Assembly (NCBI GenBank): GCA_033439765.1
Contig: JAULSN010000007.1
Span: forward strand, 434,001-498,000
Reading direction: 5' to 3'
Source of the DNA: Lasiosphaeria ovina
Taxonomy: Eukaryota; Ascomycota; Sordariomycetes; Sordariales; Lasiosphaeriaceae
Length of the DNA stretch: 64,000 nucleotides
Part shown: piece after piece, positions 59,948 through 64,000 of the stretch
Position numbering within the stretch: position 1 is the first letter of the stretch
How the letters are laid out: each line of letters begins with the position of its first letter
Program-made: the position numbers and the translations under genes
Notes under the pieces: generated by a model
Told to the model about the DNA's origin: nothing
Seen by the model: the letters and a program-made list of their open reading frames with translations, nothing else
The model's database searches: none

Positions 59948-61484
59948 GATCAATTTATGGTGAAGTTGTTTGCTGTTTCAGCAGATTTCTTGGCCAGGAG
60001 GGTGAGATATGATTTTGGGATGAACGGTCGGGAGGTTGCCGGGCCTTCTTGATGTGCGCCTCAGTAGCAATTTTAAATTCCCAATCGCCCGGCAGATGTT
60101 AGTTTTTGAATACAAGTTTTTAGGCTGCTGTCCGTAGAATCCGGATCTCCACAAAGGTTCACAACTCGCTTTCAGTTTAGCCTCGAGCCGAGCAAAATGC
60201 CGAGTAATGAAGGATTGGGACCGCAGGCAACCTCGAACAATAATAAGCTCTAATTGGACATAGGGTATCGGCGAAGTTGAGAGCTTAGGGGCGGGCACCA
60301 ATCATATCCCGGTTGGGTCTGCAAGCAATATTGCTGGCGACATCTGGTGGTGTCCAACATTATATTATGTGGTCGCACATGGCTTGCGTCTTGGGAGGAC
60401 AGCCTAGTGGTGTGAGCTTACTTAACGCGGGCATAGGACGGAGTTTCCGCGAGGAGGGATATGGAGGGTTAATTTACCCCCCATCTTAGTGACACAGCCA
60501 CAGCATCGCACTTTCATCGGGGCCGGGGTCTCTACTTGACAGAAGTCATTAGCCTGGATGGATGAAGCACAACCTGCCCAGGATTTCAATTCCTTACATC
60601 GTGTAATTAGGTGGCATACCGGAAGAAGAACGACAAGAGGGGGAGGCAGGTGCTGTACATACTATCTCTTGGGGAGAAAAGACCGAGCGGACAGTTAGCT
60701 AGCGTTTAGGGGTGGGGGAGGGGCCTTGAAACTAGGCTAAGGTAGCGGTAGGTAGCCAGGTCGGTTGTGTACTGAAGCGGTGGAAAGACACCACAACACC
60801 AAAAAACAACAGTAAAATCAGGGCGAACCTTAGCGGGCGCAAGCGCAAGGTCCCCTCACAAGAAGGTCAAAACAATAAGAATAAGGCACTGCTGCTTGCA
60901 CTGGTCCGGGAATCTCAATTCATGGTAAAAAGACGTGATTTCTAAGGACTATCCCTAAGAAGAAAAAAGAAGAAGAAGGAGAAGGAGGTCCCCCCCCAGT
61001 CATGCCAGCCTCTGATCAGAGGGAGGGCAGCAGTCCACCTTATACCAGGTAGGTAAGCCAAGGAAAGGGAAGAAAAAAAGAAAATTACACTAGATTATAT
61101 TAGGCAAGGGTGTAAACAACCCCCTTATTGCTAGGCTTCCACCGCCCCAACTGCAAGAGCTCTTTCGAACCTCCGTCTCTATGAGTTGGCAACGCAATAC
61201 GTATTGCACAAAGCCTACCATTTCTGCTAGTGCTCTTTCATCCGAAAATTTGGCTCGTGGGCCCAATAGGTAAAGCAGCCTGAGGAAGTTGCACAGCCCA
61301 CTCTTCCGTGCGGAGACCGGAGGAACTAAAGTTGAACGCTCCCAAGACCATCCCTATGCGGTTTCTACATCTTCTCGCAGGGCTGGGAAGAAGGTAAAGC
61401 TTTCTCCACCAGAATGTCCTTGTCTGGACCCAACTACCTGCTGACGGCAAGAAAAAAAGCAAACAACAAAGCGATTTCTCCAAG
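59948..61484. other. Gap upstream of the dioxygenase and of the LeuRS pseudogene
   Basis: This is the divergent promoter space. Purine runs (60960-60991, 61063-61084) are visible. An open frame at 59978-60301 (-) has no recognised family. No gene was assigned. Confidence 0.4.
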
Positions 61485-63423
61485 ATGGCTGCTCGTTATG
61501 ACGCCAGCACCTTGAAAATCGAGAATGTAATCCTCGTTCTCGTCATCGCCAGTTGCGTCTAGTCTCAGGCTCGCTAACTGTAGCCGCGCGCAGACGGAGA
61601 AACGCGACGTGTTGGTAGCAATCGAAAGGATGTACCAGAAACTCTAGGCCGACAACAAGACCTTCGAACAAGATGCTCCCACCACCGCTGACATTCCATT
61701 GGATTCGATCTCGCCCGCCGCTCTCCGCGCTGAGAAGCCGAAGTTCTTTGGCACTATTGCCTACCCTTACACGAACGGCAGCCTCCACGTCGGTCATGGC
61801 TTCACCATTTCCAAGGTTGAGCTCGCTACCGGCTACGCTCGCATGAAGGGCAAGCGCGCCCTCTTTCCTCTTGGCTTTAATTGCACCGGCATGGCTATCA
61901 AGGCGTGTGCCGACAAGCTGGTGCGGGAGATGGAAGACTTTGGTCAGAACTTTGAGCGCTACCGGGAGGATAAAGAGAGGCAGGACAAGGAAGGAATTGA
62001 GGCGTGCAAGCCCTCTGAGGCGCCCCGGCAGGCCGAGGCCGGGGATGTGACCAAGTTCAAGTCGAAGAAGAGCAAGATGTCGGCAAAATCGGTCAAGGCC
62101 AAGTACCAGTTCCAGATCATGCTGGCCCAGGGTATCCCCCGGGAGGATGTCAACCACTTCGCCGATCCATATCATTGGGTCTACATTTTCCCCGAGGCTG
62201 GCATGCGAGACGTCTCAAACTTCGGTCTGCGCGTGGACTGGCGTCCCTCCTTCGTCACCACCGATGCAAACCCCTACTATGACTTCTTTGTCCGCTGGCA
62301 GATGAACCGCATCAAGGAGCTAGGGAAGATCAAGTTTGGCAAGAGGTACGCCATGTACTCACCCAAGGACGGTCAGCCATGTCTGGACCACGACCGCAGC
62401 GAGCGCGAAGGCATCGGTGCCCAGGAATTCACGGCAGTCAAGATGAAGGTCCGAGAAGGCAGAGTCTCTCGTCAGGTCTGCTTTACCAGCCGACGCCACT
62501 GCCTACTTTGTTCCTGCCACCTTACGGCCCGAAAAAATGTACGGCTAGGCGTGCTGCTTTGTTGGCAAGAACATAGTGTACGGTGTATTTAATGTGTCGG
62601 AGAACGAGTACCTTTTTCTCTCGAGCCGGGCCGCGCGAAACATGGCGTTCCAGGGTATATTTCCAGAATGGGGGTCCTATACTAAGGCTCTCGATTTACG
62701 CGGGCAAGATGTTATCGGCCCCCTTGTCGACGCCCCCCTCTCGGCCCACTCGGAAGGCTTTCGCGTCTTGGCAATGGAGACAGTCAAGGAAACTAAGGGA
62801 ACCGGCGTCGTTACGTCAGCCCCATCAGACAGCCCCGATGACTATGCAACCGCCACCGACCTCGTCAAGAAGGTCGCCTATTATGGCATTAAAAAGAGGT
62901 GGGCGGAGCTAGAAATCATCCCCATTATTGAGACGCCCGACTATGGTAGCCTAATAGCCCCAGCTTTAGTCGAACAGATAGAGATCACCTCCTCCAAGGA
63001 CCCCGGACTTCCAGAGGCGAAGGAGCAGGATAAGTGCGTCGAGTTGGTGCGCGGAATGTTGGAAGAGCTAGGCGTCATCGACATAAAGTCCTTAGCAAAA
63101 AGATGAACAAACCAGCAGCAAAGTAGGCGATGCCCTTCATACAGAACCTCAAGAAGCAGCTCGACGCAGGCCTATCTCGAGATGAGTTTCTCGGCACGGA
63201 ACTCCCGTTTAATGAGCTCGTAGTGCTCAAGGAGATGGTTCCTGGCCTCTTACAGACTTCGCCACGTTGCAAGGTGGTTGAGATCGCGAGAGTGTCGGGA
63301 GACGAGACGCCCCCTAACGGGGTCTTAGTAGATTCAGGGGAGGTAATACCTAAGCCTCCCTTAATCTCATCTAGCGCCGCTCCTAGCAACCCCAAGTTTG
63401 GTTTCGAAAACCTTGCTAGTTAA
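61485..63423 (+). pseudogene. Cytosolic leucyl-tRNA synthetase pseudogene
   Basis: Exon 1 (61485-61526, MAARYDASTLKIEN) and an intron of 67 nt (61527-61593, branch GCTAAC) lead in frame into TEKRDVLVAIERMYQKL, where a TAG (61645) replaces the expected Trp of LWAD. The HIGH motif is present as HVGHG, with YPYTNGSLHVGHGFTISKVE around it. After QEFTAVKMKV the frame shifts; FVPATLRPEKMYG-stop-ACCF has TAG for Gln. The editing domain follows (ARNMAFQGIFPEWG, GTGVVTSAPSDSPDDYATAT). At about 63028 the editing domain joins directly to the C-terminus (DKCVELVRGMLEELGVIDIK, then MPFIQNLKKQLDAG and LKEMVPGL), so several hundred residues including KMSKS and anticodon binding are deleted. Another stop precedes AMPFIQ. 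A functional gene must exist elsewhere. Confidence 0.9.
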
Positions 63424-64000
63424 GTAGAATAACTTCCCCAGGTTTGTTGCTACTTGATATACCTACTTGTGGAAATAATCACGGTGCCGTGATTTCAAGC
63501 CGGATTAGCAACAAAGCCATTAGGACAATATGGTTTACCGACGGCCCTTCAGTACACCCCGCACATTAAGAATATAAGAGATGGCCTGGAAACATTTTCA
63601 TCGTCTGAGTGAAGCTCGGTTTAATCCAAATATGAATGCGGGCGCTGGGGACTGGAGAGCGACACAACGGCCCTAGCACGACTGTCTACCGCCAGAACAG
63701 CTTTAATTCCCTCGGGGGACTGATCAAGCCGTCCTACGTCGTTCTTGGTGATGGAGAAAGGCCCGACTTTTGTAATACGCTTCCATACGGCGTCTATCGA
63801 GTCGTCGGGATACCCGCGATAAATCGACGGGAAATGGAATGTGCCATTAAACTTAATCGTCTCGGAAAATCCACTAACCGCTTCTAAGGCGGGAGCTAAA
63901 GGAGTGTTGGCAAACCCAGCGATTGACGGAAAAAAATTGAAAGGTAAAGAAGGTTGATGTATCTAACATCCTCTCTGCCTGGCTAACGGGTGCTGCCGCG
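63424..64000. other. Right edge with an unrecognised open frame
   Basis: The + strand frame 63636-63887 (including SLGGLIKPSYVVLGDGERPD and VVGIPAINRREMECAIKLNR) looks protein-like but matches no family I know. It may be part of another remnant. Nothing else was recognised. Confidence 0.3.

Noticed and set aside
59978..60301. 107-residue open frame upstream of the dioxygenase
   Set aside because: No family features; it lies in the expected promoter region and has no splice or composition support.

Overview
This is a nuclear segment of a filamentous ascomycete (Pezizomycotina, probably Sordariomycetes). The evidence is short introns of about 60-85 nt with CTAAC-type branch points, fungal families (Zn2Cys6 regulator, CFEM protein, NB-ARC/TPR receptor, HSPA12-like Hsp70, Fot1-like and Copia elements), and broken copies rich in TpA with CAG/CAA-to-TAG/TAA nonsense changes, the signature of repeat-induced point mutation (RIP). 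No tRNA, rRNA or CRISPR array was recognised. Gene density is low and most recognisable genes are dead, as in an accessory, subtelomeric or repeat-rich compartment.

Only three genes look possibly intact: an Hsp70-like ATPase (720-2816, +), a Zn2Cys6 transcription factor (50859-52700, -) and a TauD/TfdA-type dioxygenase (52582-59947, -). The regulator and dioxygenase abut on the same strand and may form a small metabolic module. A 5.7-kb Copia retrotransposon sits inside dioxygenase intron 2 but leaves the splice sites and branch point in place.

The rest is a pseudogene graveyard. Left arm: a hydrolase/NB-ARC/TPR NLR (5980-11330) whose second exon is split by a deleted Copia element, an unknown gene (12110-12700), an FHA-kinase fragment, two copies of an orphan family and a TPR fragment. 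Middle: a YCK-type casein kinase 1 (23796-25020), a HAP2/NF-YA gene (27118-27557), a RIP-mutated Hsp70-like paralogue (33588-35630) and an unknown gene (36439-37637). Right arm: a CFEM protein (42540-42972), a GH13 maltase (43650-47935) split by a Fot1-like transposon, a C2H2 finger fragment and a cytosolic leucyl-tRNA synthetase (61485-63423) with a large internal deletion. Several keep introns, so they arose by DNA duplication and not retrocopying.

Mobile DNA: two LTR elements with target duplications, one solo LTR plus a diverged copy, a Fot1/pogo transposon, a Tc1/mariner remnant with a related MITE, two large foldback-like elements built from inverted sub-repeats, and a GGTGGGCAA-type minisatellite. 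I saw no convincing new molecular system. The most informative signals are the pattern of RIP-killed duplicates of housekeeping genes and the exactly reconstructable insertions into host genes.
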